Positions 41,024 to 48,815 of a DNA stretch of 64,000 nucleotides are shown here, piece by piece. The stretch's first letter is position 1. Every line of letters starts with the position of its first letter. A model generated the notes under the pieces. That model had not been told where the DNA came from. It worked only from the letters and a program-made list of their open reading frames with translations, and ran no database searches. The stretch is from VFJQ01 sp044226525 (GTDB lineage: Bacteria; Verrucomicrobiota; Verrucomicrobiia; Chthoniobacterales; Chthoniobacteraceae), in NCBI GenBank assembly GCA_044226525.1, contig JBGAGV010000002.1:1-64000 (forward strand). Reading direction: 5' to 3'. The position numbers were made by a program, and so were the translations under genes.

Positions 41024-42127
41024 GTGACTCCGATCCGCCACCTCTACTTCCACGTCCCTTTCTGCCCGAAGCTCTGCCCTTACTGCTGCTTCTATGTCGA
41101 GGTCGGCTCGAAGAATAAGACGCAAGCCTTTCTCGATGCGCTGCTGCGCGAAGTGGAAGTCGCCGCGCGCTCCTGGGAGCTGAGGCCGGAGACGATCTAC
41201 TTCGGCGGCGGCACACCCAGCGCACTGCTGACCGATCAACTCGCGTATCTCTTCGATGGGTTGCGCGCGCGGCTCGACTACTCGGGACTGAAAGAGTTCA
41301 CCCTCGAATCGAACCCCGCGACCATTCGCCCGGAAAAAGCGCGCGTGTTGCGGGACGGTGGCGTTTCGCGCCTGAGTCTCGGCGTGCAGTCGTGGGACGA
41401 TGACCTGCTAAAAATTCTCGGCCGCGTGCATAACGCTGCCCAGGCGGAAAAGACGTTCGGGATTCTGCGCGAAGCCGGTTTCGACAACCTGAATATCGAC
41501 CTGATGTTTGCCGTGCCCGGCCAGACCGAAGCCCAGTGGCAGACCACTTTGGAAAAGACGCTGTCGCTCCGGCCCGAGCACGTCTCGTCGTATTGCCTCA
41601 CCTACGAGCAGGACACCGAGTATTTCCGCAAACTCACCGGCGGCCAGTTCAAGCAGGACGACGAACGCGACGCGCGCCTCTTCGAGACGACCATGGACAC
41701 GCTCACCGGCGCCGGGCTGGCGCATTACGAGATCAGCAACTACGCGCGCCCCGGACGTGAATCGATCCACAATGAGGCTTACTGGCGTGGCCGCGATTAC
41801 CTCGGCTTCGGCCCCAGTGCGTTCTCGACGGTTGGGCTCGATCGTTGGGAAAATGTCCGCGACACCGCCGAATACACGCGCCGCATTCTCGCGGGCGAAA
41901 GCACCGTCGGTTTCACCGAGCATCTGACGCCGGAAACGCGCCGGGGCGAAATCGTGGCCTTTGCCATGCGGACTTCGGCGGGGTTGCCTTTGGCTGAACT
42001 TGCCCCGTGGCAAAAATCCGTGGAGCACTTCCTCGAGATTGGCCTGCTGACTGAAGCTGCGGGGCGCATGCGGCTCACCCGGCGAGGGAAGCTTCTGGCC
42101 GATGCGGTGGCGGAAGCGTTCGTTTAG
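41024..42127 (+). CDS. hemW: HemW-type radical SAM haem chaperone
   Basis: A 367-aa radical SAM protein. The cluster motif is Cys14-x3-Cys18-x2-Cys21 (VPFCPKLCPYC), followed by the GGGTPS motif and ESNPATI. The length and C-terminal HemN-like domain (GFGPSAFS, RGEIVAFAMRT) fit HemW, which binds haem, rather than the oxygen-independent coproporphyrinogen oxidase HemN. It starts at GTG with a GAGGTGA Shine-Dalgarno. The stop overlaps the convergent kinase gene by 4 bp. Confidence 0.88.
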   Translation: MTPIRHLYFHVPFCPKLCPYCCFYVEVGSKNKTQAFLDALLREVEVAARSWELRPETIYFGGGTPSALLTDQLAYLFDGLRARLDYSGLKEFTLESNPATIRPEKARVLRDGGVSRLSLGVQSWDDDLLKILGRVHNAAQAEKTFGILREAGFDNLNIDLMFAVPGQTEAQWQTTLEKTLSLRPEHVSSYCLTYEQDTEYFRKLTGGQFKQDDERDARLFETTMDTLTGAGLAHYEISNYARPGRESIHNEAYWRGRDYLGFGPSAFSTVGLDRWENVRDTAEYTRRILAGESTVGFTEHLTPETRRGEIVAFAMRTSAGLPLAELAPWQKSVEHFLEIGLLTEAAGRMRLTRRGKLLADAVAEAFV

Positions 42128-42519
42128 CCGAGTAACGCCAGCAGCTTCGGGCCGAAGACGAGCAGGCCCACGAGCATCGCGATGATTGCAGCGACCAGCA
42201 CTCCGCCGGCCGCCGCATCTTTCGCCCGCCCGACCAGCGGATGCCATTCGGGCGCGGCGCGATCGGCCAGTGCCTCCAGGGCGGAATTGAGAGCTTCCGC
42301 CACCCAAACCAGCCCGATGGCCAGAAGCACTGCGCACCATTCGAGCACCAGCAGCCCGAGCCACACCCCTAGCCCCACCACACAAACTGTGGCAAACGCG
42401 TGTATCCGCGCATTGGGCTGGCTCACGAAAACCCACCACAGCCCCCGACCTGCATCCACAAAACTGCGCGCTCGCCGCGACCACCACGAACCTTTGGCTC
42501 GGGCGGGGCGTTCGTCCAT
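42124..42519 (-). CDS. Diacylglycerol/undecaprenol kinase-like membrane protein
   Basis: A 131-aa protein from the start MDERPARAKG (42519). After a soluble N-terminus come three transmembrane helices (about 45-65, 66-86 and 107-130). The signature EALNSALEALADR matches the DgkA active-site helix (E-x-N-x2-x-E). It phosphorylates diacylglycerol or undecaprenol, recycling lipid intermediates of envelope synthesis. Confidence 0.85.
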   Translation of the reverse strand: MDERPARAKGSWWSRRARSFVDAGRGLWWVFVSQPNARIHAFATVCVVGLGVWLGLLVLEWCAVLLAIGLVWVAEALNSALEALADRAAPEWHPLVGRAKDAAAGGVLVAAIIAMLVGLLVFGPKLLALLG

Positions 42520-42580
42520 GGGGCAGACGGTGGAGTCCTCTCGCGAGCGGAACGGCGTTCCGGTCGCGCGGAGGAAGAGC

Positions 42581-42769
42581 TTAATGAGCCTTCTTTTCCT
42601 CTTTAGCGGCGTCGTGTTTGGCCTCGGCCTTTTCACCGTGACCTTCGGCTTCCGCGCCGCCACTGCCGTGAGTGTGGGTCACGGTTTCCTGACCGGGCAA
42701 GGGATGGCGTTCGCAAGCGCTGAAGGCGAAGGCGAGAGCGGCGAGCGAGAAAACGAAAAGACGGGTCAT
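42581..42769 (-). CDS. Small His/Glu-rich lipoprotein
   Basis: A 62-aa protein: signal peptide MTRLFVFSLAALAFAF with a lipobox FSAC (Cys19), then a mature part rich in His, Glu and Lys (THTHGSGG, KHDAAKEEKKAH). Metal binding is plausible because of the His clusters; function unknown. Confidence 0.7.
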   Translation of the reverse strand: MTRLFVFSLAALAFAFSACERHPLPGQETVTHTHGSGGAEAEGHGEKAEAKHDAAKEEKKAH

Positions 42770-42825
42770 AGAGCGCGCGGAGGCTAGCGAGCGCGCGCGC
42801 ACTGCCAACCGAAAAGTCGCCTGCA

Positions 42826-43188
42826 TTACTCCCCGCGATACGAGCACCGCGCCGTCGGTGTTTCGTGAATGACGATTTCGGCCAGGCCGGGAAGTTGCGG
42901 CGCGAGTTTCTGCCAGAACCAGCCGGCCATGTTCTCGATCGTGGGGTTTTCCAAGCCGGGCACCTCGTTGAGGTAGCCGTGGTCGAGCTGGTCCACGAGC
43001 GGGTTCATCGCGCCGCTGATTTTGGCGTGATCGTAAAACCACCCGGTCGCCGGATCGACTTCGCCTTCCACGGTGATCTCCACCTTGAAGCTGTGCCCGT
43101 GCATCTGCCGGCATTTGTGGCCCTCGGGCACACACGGGAGCGTCTGGGCGGATTCGAAACGGAAATCTTTGGTCAGGCGAACTTTCAT
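42826..43188 (-). CDS. queD: 6-carboxytetrahydropterin synthase
   Basis: A 120-aa enzyme converting dihydroneopterin triphosphate to 6-carboxytetrahydropterin in queuosine (preQ0) synthesis. The motif GHKC (23-26, catalytic Cys26) and HGH (30-32, zinc His) are present. The first zinc ligand of classic QueD (AAH) is replaced by SAQ (14-16), as in the FESAQTLP-type subfamily. It starts 12 bp downstream of queE, in the same transcription unit. Confidence 0.9.
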   Translation of the reverse strand: MKVRLTKDFRFESAQTLPCVPEGHKCRQMHGHSFKVEITVEGEVDPATGWFYDHAKISGAMNPLVDQLDHGYLNEVPGLENPTIENMAGWFWQKLAPQLPGLAEIVIHETPTARCSYRGE

Positions 43189-43200
43189 GAGATGGGCCCC

Positions 43201-43863
43201 TTATACTCCGCGAGCGCGGGGTTCCCAGATGAACTTGTGCATCTGGAGCTGAAAACGGACGGGAAGCTTGTCTTCGAGCACCCACTCGACGATCTGGCGC
43301 GGCTCGATCCGGCCGAAAATGGGCGAAAAAAGGACGCAATTTACCCGGGCCGGAAGATCGTGTTCGCGCACCTGCGCCCGGCTCCATTCGTAATCCTCGC
43401 GGCTGCCGATGACAAACTTCACCTCGTCGCGCTTGGTGAGGTGCGGGATGTTCTCGAAGCGATTGCGCGCGCACTCGCCGCTGCCGGGCGTCTTCAAATC
43501 CATGATGCGATGCACGCGCGGATCGATTCCACTGATGTCGTGTGCGCCGCTCGTTTCGATGAGCACGGTCTTGCCCGCATCGCACAGCGCCGTCATCAGC
43601 GGCAGCACGTTTTTTTGCAAGAGAGGCTCGCCCCCGGTGATCTCGACCAATGGGCAATCGAACGCCAGCACCTCGCGCAGCACTTCGTCGAAGTCGCGGC
43701 GCTTGCCCTCGTGGAAGGCGTATTCCGTGTCGCAATAGGTGCAGCGCAGGTCGCACGCCGTCGTCCGGACAAAAGTGCACGGCCAGCCTGCCCAGGTGCT
43801 TTCGCCCTGGATGGACTGGTAAATCTCGTTCACGACGAGCGTGCGGGGTTTTTCGGCAGACAT
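43201..43863 (-). CDS. queE: 7-carboxy-7-deazaguanine synthase
   Basis: A 220-aa radical SAM enzyme for the ring-contraction step of 7-deazaguanine synthesis. Cluster Cys37-x3-Cys41-x2-Cys44 (CDLRCTYC) follows the QGE substrate motif (EIYQSIQGES, 13-22). GGEPLLQ and the C-terminal LFSPIFG and QMHKFIW motifs are typical. Together with queD it supplies preQ0; queC is not in the window. Confidence 0.93.
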   Translation of the reverse strand: MSAEKPRTLVVNEIYQSIQGESTWAGWPCTFVRTTACDLRCTYCDTEYAFHEGKRRDFDEVLREVLAFDCPLVEITGGEPLLQKNVLPLMTALCDAGKTVLIETSGAHDISGIDPRVHRIMDLKTPGSGECARNRFENIPHLTKRDEVKFVIGSREDYEWSRAQVREHDLPARVNCVLFSPIFGRIEPRQIVEWVLEDKLPVRFQLQMHKFIWEPRARGV

Positions 43864-43931
43864 GCGGGGCGGAGAGTCGCGCGAGACTTTTCACTGTCAA
43901 TGAGCGCAACCCCGCGCACAATCCGCCGCCC

Positions 43932-44732
43932 ATGCCAAATCGTATCGATACCAAGTTCGCCGAACTGCGCGCCGCCGGGCGCCGGGCGCTGATCACCTAC
44001 ATCTGCGCCGGCGATCCGAACCTCGCCCAGACCAAAGCCCTTTGCCTGGCCTTCGAGCGCGCGGGGGTGGATGTGCTTGAACTTGGGGTTCCCTTTTCCG
44101 ATCCGCTCGCCGATGGCGTGGTCAATCAAATGGCGGCCACTCGGGCGCTGACTTCCGGCACGACGACTCGCGGGGTGCTGGAAATGATCCGTGAACTCCG
44201 GCGTGAATCGCAGATTCCCATCGTGCTCTACACTTACCTGAACCCGATCTATCGCTACGGGTTCGACGCTTTCCATCGCGATGCGGAAGCTGCCGGGGTG
44301 GACGGCCTGCTCATCCTCGACCTGCCGCCGGATGAAGATGCGGTGAACTCGGACTTCAAGGAAAACAGCGGGCTTAAACGCATTCGCCTCATCGCACCGA
44401 CTACGCCTGAAGCTCGCATCGCCCAACTGACCAAAGGCGCTGGCGGTTTCATCTACTACGTATCGCGCGAAGGGGTTACCGGTGAACGCAGCGAAGTCGC
44501 GTCGTCCATTGATGAACGGGTCGCCGCCATCCGGGCCACGACTTCCCTGCCCATTTCGGTTGGCTTCGGCATCTCGACTCCCGATCACGTCCGCGCCGTG
44601 GCCAAAGTCGCGGATGGAGTCGTCGTCGGCAGCGCCATCGTGCGGCAGATCGGCGAAATCGGAAACCAGCCGGATCTCACCGAAAAACTCGCCACCTTCG
44701 TCAAGCCGCTCGCCGACGCGGCCCACAGCTGA
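43932..44732 (+). CDS. trpA: Tryptophan synthase alpha subunit
   Basis: A 266-aa TIM-barrel enzyme that cleaves indole-3-glycerol phosphate to indole and glyceraldehyde 3-phosphate. Catalytic Glu50 (VLELGVPFSD) and Asp61 (PLADG) are present, as is the phosphate-binding VSREGVTGE segment and GFGIST. Start MPNRIDTKF. No trpB is in this window. The stop abuts the convergent ABC permease stop. Confidence 0.96.
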   Translation: MPNRIDTKFAELRAAGRRALITYICAGDPNLAQTKALCLAFERAGVDVLELGVPFSDPLADGVVNQMAATRALTSGTTTRGVLEMIRELRRESQIPIVLYTYLNPIYRYGFDAFHRDAEAAGVDGLLILDLPPDEDAVNSDFKENSGLKRIRLIAPTTPEARIAQLTKGAGGFIYYVSREGVTGERSEVASSIDERVAAIRATTSLPISVGFGISTPDHVRAVAKVADGVVVGSAIVRQIGEIGNQPDLTEKLATFVKPLADAAHS

Positions 44733-46427
44733 TCAGACCCGGAACAGCGCGCCCATCTTCTTCCCGAGCACTTTACTGGCGGTGAAGATGGTGAGGCCGA
44801 GAAAAATCATGGCCCAAACGCCGAGGGCGCTCGCCACGTAGCGGCCTTCGCCGAGGAGCTGGTAAAGTTCGTAGATCGCCTTGGTGATCGGGTAATCCTG
44901 TTGGCGCGTGGCGAGAATGAGAGAGTCGCTGACTTCGAGCATGGCGAAACTGAAGGCGAGCAGACCACCGGCGATGACATTGGCCATGATGAGCGGGAAC
45001 GTGATCCGGCGCAGTGTGCGCAGCGGTGGGCAGCCGAGATTCTGCGCAGCTTCTTCCAGCGTGACGCTCGTTTGTTGCAAGCCGGCGACCGCGCTGCGGA
45101 CAATGTAGGGCAGCCGCCGAACGGAATACGCGATGATGAGTAGAAATGTCGGATCCTTGGTCGGGCTGAGGGCGGAGAATGGCTTCCCATCCTGCGTCAT
45201 CGACAGGTAGCCGAAAGCCAACACCAGCCCGGGAACGGCTAGCGGGAGCATGGAAATCGCATCGAGCAAGGTTCTCCCCGGCAGTGTGGTGCGGACGATC
45301 ACGTAGGCGATGGCGAGACCGAGCAGGATATCGACGATGGTCGCCGCGCTGGCGTATTTCAGCGAATTGATGATCGACGGCACTGTGAGATAATGGCCAA
45401 GCGCCGTATGGTAATGCTCCAGCGTCCACTGAGACGGCAGCACCGTGCGATACCACTCGCCCGAGAAGCTCACGCACACGACGCCGAGGTGCGGCAGCAA
45501 CGCCAGCAAGGTGATCCCCCCGAAGAAAGCCGCGCACAACCAACCGGAAATCCCCGGTAAGACGCGCGCTCCGCCGGCGACGGTCGCCTTCGCCATCATC
45601 GCGTGTTCTCCGCGACCGAAGAGCAGTTTGCTCGCGAGGTAAGCCAGCGTGGTCATCGCCAGCATCACCACCACAAGCGCGAACGGGAATGGGTTGCCCG
45701 CGATTTCCTTGAGCCCATAGAAAATCTGCACGCTCGTGACGCGCGTGTAGTCGAAAATCAGCGGCACACCGAGTTCAGTGAAGGCGAAGATGAACGCGAT
45801 CGTGCCGCCCGCGAACAGTCCCGGCATGATAAGCGGGAGCGTGATGCGGCGGAACTTGCGGAAGCCGGTGCAGCCCAGATTTTCCGCCGCTTCCTCCATG
45901 GCCGGATCCACGTTGGCGAGCGCGGCCGTGACGTTGAGGTAGAGAATCGGATACAGGTGGAGCGCATTGAGCGCAACGATTCCCCAGAACTGCCCATGCC
46001 CCAGCCAGTCGATGCTTTCGTTCGCGCCCAGCAGGCCGATCTTTTGCAGAACTGAATTCAGTGCGCCGTAGCCGCCGAGGATTGCTCGAATCCCGATCGC
46101 CCCGACGAAAGGCGGCAGGATCATCGGCACGAGCAGCAGCGCGCTCAGCGCCTTTTTGCCCGGGAAATCGAAGCGATCCGTGAGGAACGCAAGCGGCAGG
46201 GCGATGGCGGTGGTCGCCAGCGTGGAAAAAACGGCGAGGAAAAAGGCGTTTCTCAACCCCTCGACGTAGATCTCGTTGCGAAAAACCTCGCCGACGAACG
46301 CCAGCGTGAAGTGTCCATTGGCATCGAGCAACGCGCCGCTCAGCGTCTGGGTGATCGGATAGAGAAAGAACGCCGCGAAAAACGCGAGGGTGAGCGCGTA
46401 GATAAAGGCGGCGAAAGTTTTCGACAT
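44733..46427 (-). CDS. Fused two-domain ABC permease (iron(III)/thiamine type)
   Basis: A 564-aa inner-membrane protein with about 12 transmembrane helices in two repeated halves, each with an EAA loop (EEAAENLGCTGFRKFRRITLPLI and, later, EEAAQNLGCPPLRTLRRITFPLI segments). This FbpB/ThiP architecture transports Fe(III), thiamine or related substrates. The periplasmic binding protein and ATPase genes are not adjacent, so the substrate is not fixed. Confidence 0.88.
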   Translation of the reverse strand: MSKTFAAFIYALTLAFFAAFFLYPITQTLSGALLDANGHFTLAFVGEVFRNEIYVEGLRNAFFLAVFSTLATTAIALPLAFLTDRFDFPGKKALSALLLVPMILPPFVGAIGIRAILGGYGALNSVLQKIGLLGANESIDWLGHGQFWGIVALNALHLYPILYLNVTAALANVDPAMEEAAENLGCTGFRKFRRITLPLIMPGLFAGGTIAFIFAFTELGVPLIFDYTRVTSVQIFYGLKEIAGNPFPFALVVVMLAMTTLAYLASKLLFGRGEHAMMAKATVAGGARVLPGISGWLCAAFFGGITLLALLPHLGVVCVSFSGEWYRTVLPSQWTLEHYHTALGHYLTVPSIINSLKYASAATIVDILLGLAIAYVIVRTTLPGRTLLDAISMLPLAVPGLVLAFGYLSMTQDGKPFSALSPTKDPTFLLIIAYSVRRLPYIVRSAVAGLQQTSVTLEEAAQNLGCPPLRTLRRITFPLIMANVIAGGLLAFSFAMLEVSDSLILATRQQDYPITKAIYELYQLLGEGRYVASALGVWAMIFLGLTIFTASKVLGKKMGALFRV

Positions 46428-46515
46428 GCGAGCCGCTTAGCAGGACTCCCCCGCCCGCGTCGAGCCAGACGAAGGGCCGGCTGTAACAAGACTGGCGTTC
46501 GGCCCGTCTGAGGGC

Positions 46516-47313
46516 ATGATTTCCGGCGCCGTTATGCAAGCTCTCCAGACCTTCTTCCTGCACACCTTCGGCATCTCCATCGAGACCGGGTTTCGCTACA
46601 CCTTTTTCGCGGGTCTCGCCTGGCTGCTGGCCTACGTGATCTTCAAGCGCCGCTGGTGGCATCGCAAGATTGTGCAGCGCGAGCCACTTTCCGCCGACGT
46701 GCGCCGGGAAATGCTCTACTCCGCCATCACGCTCGTCATCTTCGGTGCCGTCGGAGCGATCACGTGGGGCATGAAGAAGGCCGGATGGACGCAGATGTAT
46801 ATGCGCATCGACAAGTATGGCTGGGGTTGGTTTTTCGCCAGTATCGTCATCGTCATCTTTGTGCACGACGCCTGGTTTTACTGGACGCATCGCCTCATGC
46901 ATCACCGGCGCCTGTTCCGCTGGTTTCATCGCGGACATCACCTCTCCATCAACCCGTCGCCGTGGGCGGCCTACGCTTTCGATCCGCTCGAAGCCGTCGT
47001 GCAGGCCCTCATTTTCCCCATGGCCGTGACGTTGATGCCGATGCATCCCATCGCTTTCGTCATCTTCATGACGTGGCAGATTACCTTCAATGTCGTGGGC
47101 CACACCGGCTACGAAATCTGGCCGCGCTGGCTGATGGACTCGTGGATCGGAAAATTCATCAACACCCCCACGAACCACGCGATGCATCACGAGACATTCC
47201 GCGGAAACTACGGCCTCTATTTCAACTTCTGGGACCGGCTCATGCGCACGAATCACGAGCGCTACGAAGAGCGCTTCCGCGAAGTCACGTCACGCACGCG
47301 GTCGGCGACTTAG
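46516..47313 (+). CDS. Sterol desaturase/fatty-acid hydroxylase family membrane enzyme
   Basis: A 265-aa integral membrane di-iron enzyme. Four His motifs are visible: HDAWFYWTHRLMHH, FHRGHH, GHTGYE and NHAMHHE. Four hydrophobic segments precede and separate them. The family hydroxylates or desaturates lipids, carotenoids or sterols; the substrate is unknown. An alternative start at MQALQTF (46534) is equally likely. Confidence 0.85.
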   Translation: MISGAVMQALQTFFLHTFGISIETGFRYTFFAGLAWLLAYVIFKRRWWHRKIVQREPLSADVRREMLYSAITLVIFGAVGAITWGMKKAGWTQMYMRIDKYGWGWFFASIVIVIFVHDAWFYWTHRLMHHRRLFRWFHRGHHLSINPSPWAAYAFDPLEAVVQALIFPMAVTLMPMHPIAFVIFMTWQITFNVVGHTGYEIWPRWLMDSWIGKFINTPTNHAMHHETFRGNYGLYFNFWDRLMRTNHERYEERFREVTSRTRSAT

Positions 47314-47330
47314 CGCCGCGTGAGGCTGCG

Positions 47331-48743
47331 CTAGAAATTCCACTGCGCAATGTGGCTCGGGGTGTGCGCGGCCTTCATCAAGGCGGCAGCCTTGGCGACT
47401 ATTTCGGGATTTTGCGCTGCCACGTTCGATTTCTCCGCGGGGTCGGCTTTGAGATTGTAAAGCTCCGGCGTGGAATCGGGTGCTTTCTTCACCCCATTTC
47501 GAATCGCTTTCCAATCGCCGAACCGCACCGCCTGCGCGCTGCCGCCGCTGTGGTATTCCCAATACAAATGATCGTGCTGCTTCTGCCCGGGCTGGCCGAG
47601 GAGCGTAGGCAGGATGCTGATGCCATCAATGTCGGCGGGAGCAGTGACACCGGTGAGTTCGCAAAAGGTCGGCATCATGTCCCAGAACGCGCCCATGTGA
47701 TCGGTCGTGCTCCCTGCTTTGATATGTCCCGGCCAGCGCGCGAGGAAAGGCGTGCGGATGCCGCCCTCGTAGAGGTCCTGCTTATAACCACGAAGTCCGC
47801 CGGTGCTGCCGAAGAAAACCGGATCGGTGCCCGAGAGTGGGAAGACCGCGCCATTGTCGCTCGAGAAAAAGACGAGCGTGTGGTCGTCGATCTTCAGATC
47901 CTTGAGCAGCGCCATGAGTTTGCCGATTTCGCGATCCATGCGGGTGATCATCGCCGCATAAGTCGCGCGGGGATTTTCGCAGTTCGAATAATGCTTCGTG
48001 TTCGTGAAGGGCGTCTCGGGCCACTTGCCTTTGTATTCGGCCAGCGAGTCGTCGGGCACCTGGAGCGAGAGATGCGGAATGGTGAACGCGTAATAGAAAA
48101 AGAAGGGTCCATCCTTGTGCGCGCGGACCCATTTCAGCGCGTCTTCGCTCATCAGATCAGCCGAATACGTTTTCCCCGAAGGCGGAATCGCGCCCTTCAT
48201 CGACACGTCGTAGTCCGGGTTTCCATCCAGCGTTTCCTTCTCGTTATCCCGGCGCAGATACGGCGGGTAATACGTGTGCGCCAAGCTCTGGCACAGATAG
48301 CCATATTGATGATCGAACCCGAACTCAAGCGGACTGCTCTGATCCTCCGGCATGCCGAGGCCCCATTTGCCATCGATCGCCGTGGCATAACCCGCCTTCT
48401 TCAAGAGCTGCGCCACCGTGACTGTGCCCGGCGGCATCGGCGTCTGCCCCTCCGCGCCTGGAGCGCGCTGGCCGTTGTTGCGAATCGCCGAATGACCGGT
48501 GTGCTTCCCGGTCATCAGCGTGCAGCGGCTGGGCGCGCACACGCTATGGCCGGAATAGAAACCGGTGAATTTCATCCCCTCCGCCGCGATGCGATCGATG
48601 TTCGGCGTCTTGATCTTGCCCTGCCCGTAGCAGCCCAGATCCCCGATCCCAAGATCGTCGGCGAGGATGAAGATGATATTCGGCTTGTCGGCCGCGTGCG
48701 CGGCGGTGGCAGCGACCAGAAGGGCGAGAAGGAGACGTTTCAT
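47331..48743 (-). CDS. Secreted sulfatase (arylsulfatase A-like)
   Basis: A 470-aa type I sulfatase with signal peptide (MKRLLLALLVAATAAHA). The formylglycine site is Cys69 in CAPSR (classic CxPxR), followed by CTLMTGKHTGH. Metal residues LADDLG (28-33) and FSSDNGA are present. The SVCAPSRCTLMTG and DLGCYGQGKIKTPNIDRIA patterns resemble polysaccharide sulfatases. The C-terminus ends in SHIAQWNF. Confidence 0.94.
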   Translation of the reverse strand: MKRLLLALLVAATAAHAADKPNIIFILADDLGIGDLGCYGQGKIKTPNIDRIAAEGMKFTGFYSGHSVCAPSRCTLMTGKHTGHSAIRNNGQRAPGAEGQTPMPPGTVTVAQLLKKAGYATAIDGKWGLGMPEDQSSPLEFGFDHQYGYLCQSLAHTYYPPYLRRDNEKETLDGNPDYDVSMKGAIPPSGKTYSADLMSEDALKWVRAHKDGPFFFYYAFTIPHLSLQVPDDSLAEYKGKWPETPFTNTKHYSNCENPRATYAAMITRMDREIGKLMALLKDLKIDDHTLVFFSSDNGAVFPLSGTDPVFFGSTGGLRGYKQDLYEGGIRTPFLARWPGHIKAGSTTDHMGAFWDMMPTFCELTGVTAPADIDGISILPTLLGQPGQKQHDHLYWEYHSGGSAQAVRFGDWKAIRNGVKKAPDSTPELYNLKADPAEKSNVAAQNPEIVAKAAALMKAAHTPSHIAQWNF

Positions 48744-48815
48744 GTGGGAGAGTGCGGATGCTACGCTTCGCCGTCTCGCCCCGGAAACTTCAATCTCCCT
48801 GCCCGAAAGCAGTGC

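Noticed and set aside
38838..41225. 795-codon frame on the minus strand
   Set aside because: Shadow of the DUF485 and ActP genes on the plus strand; His/Arg/Asp-rich composition.
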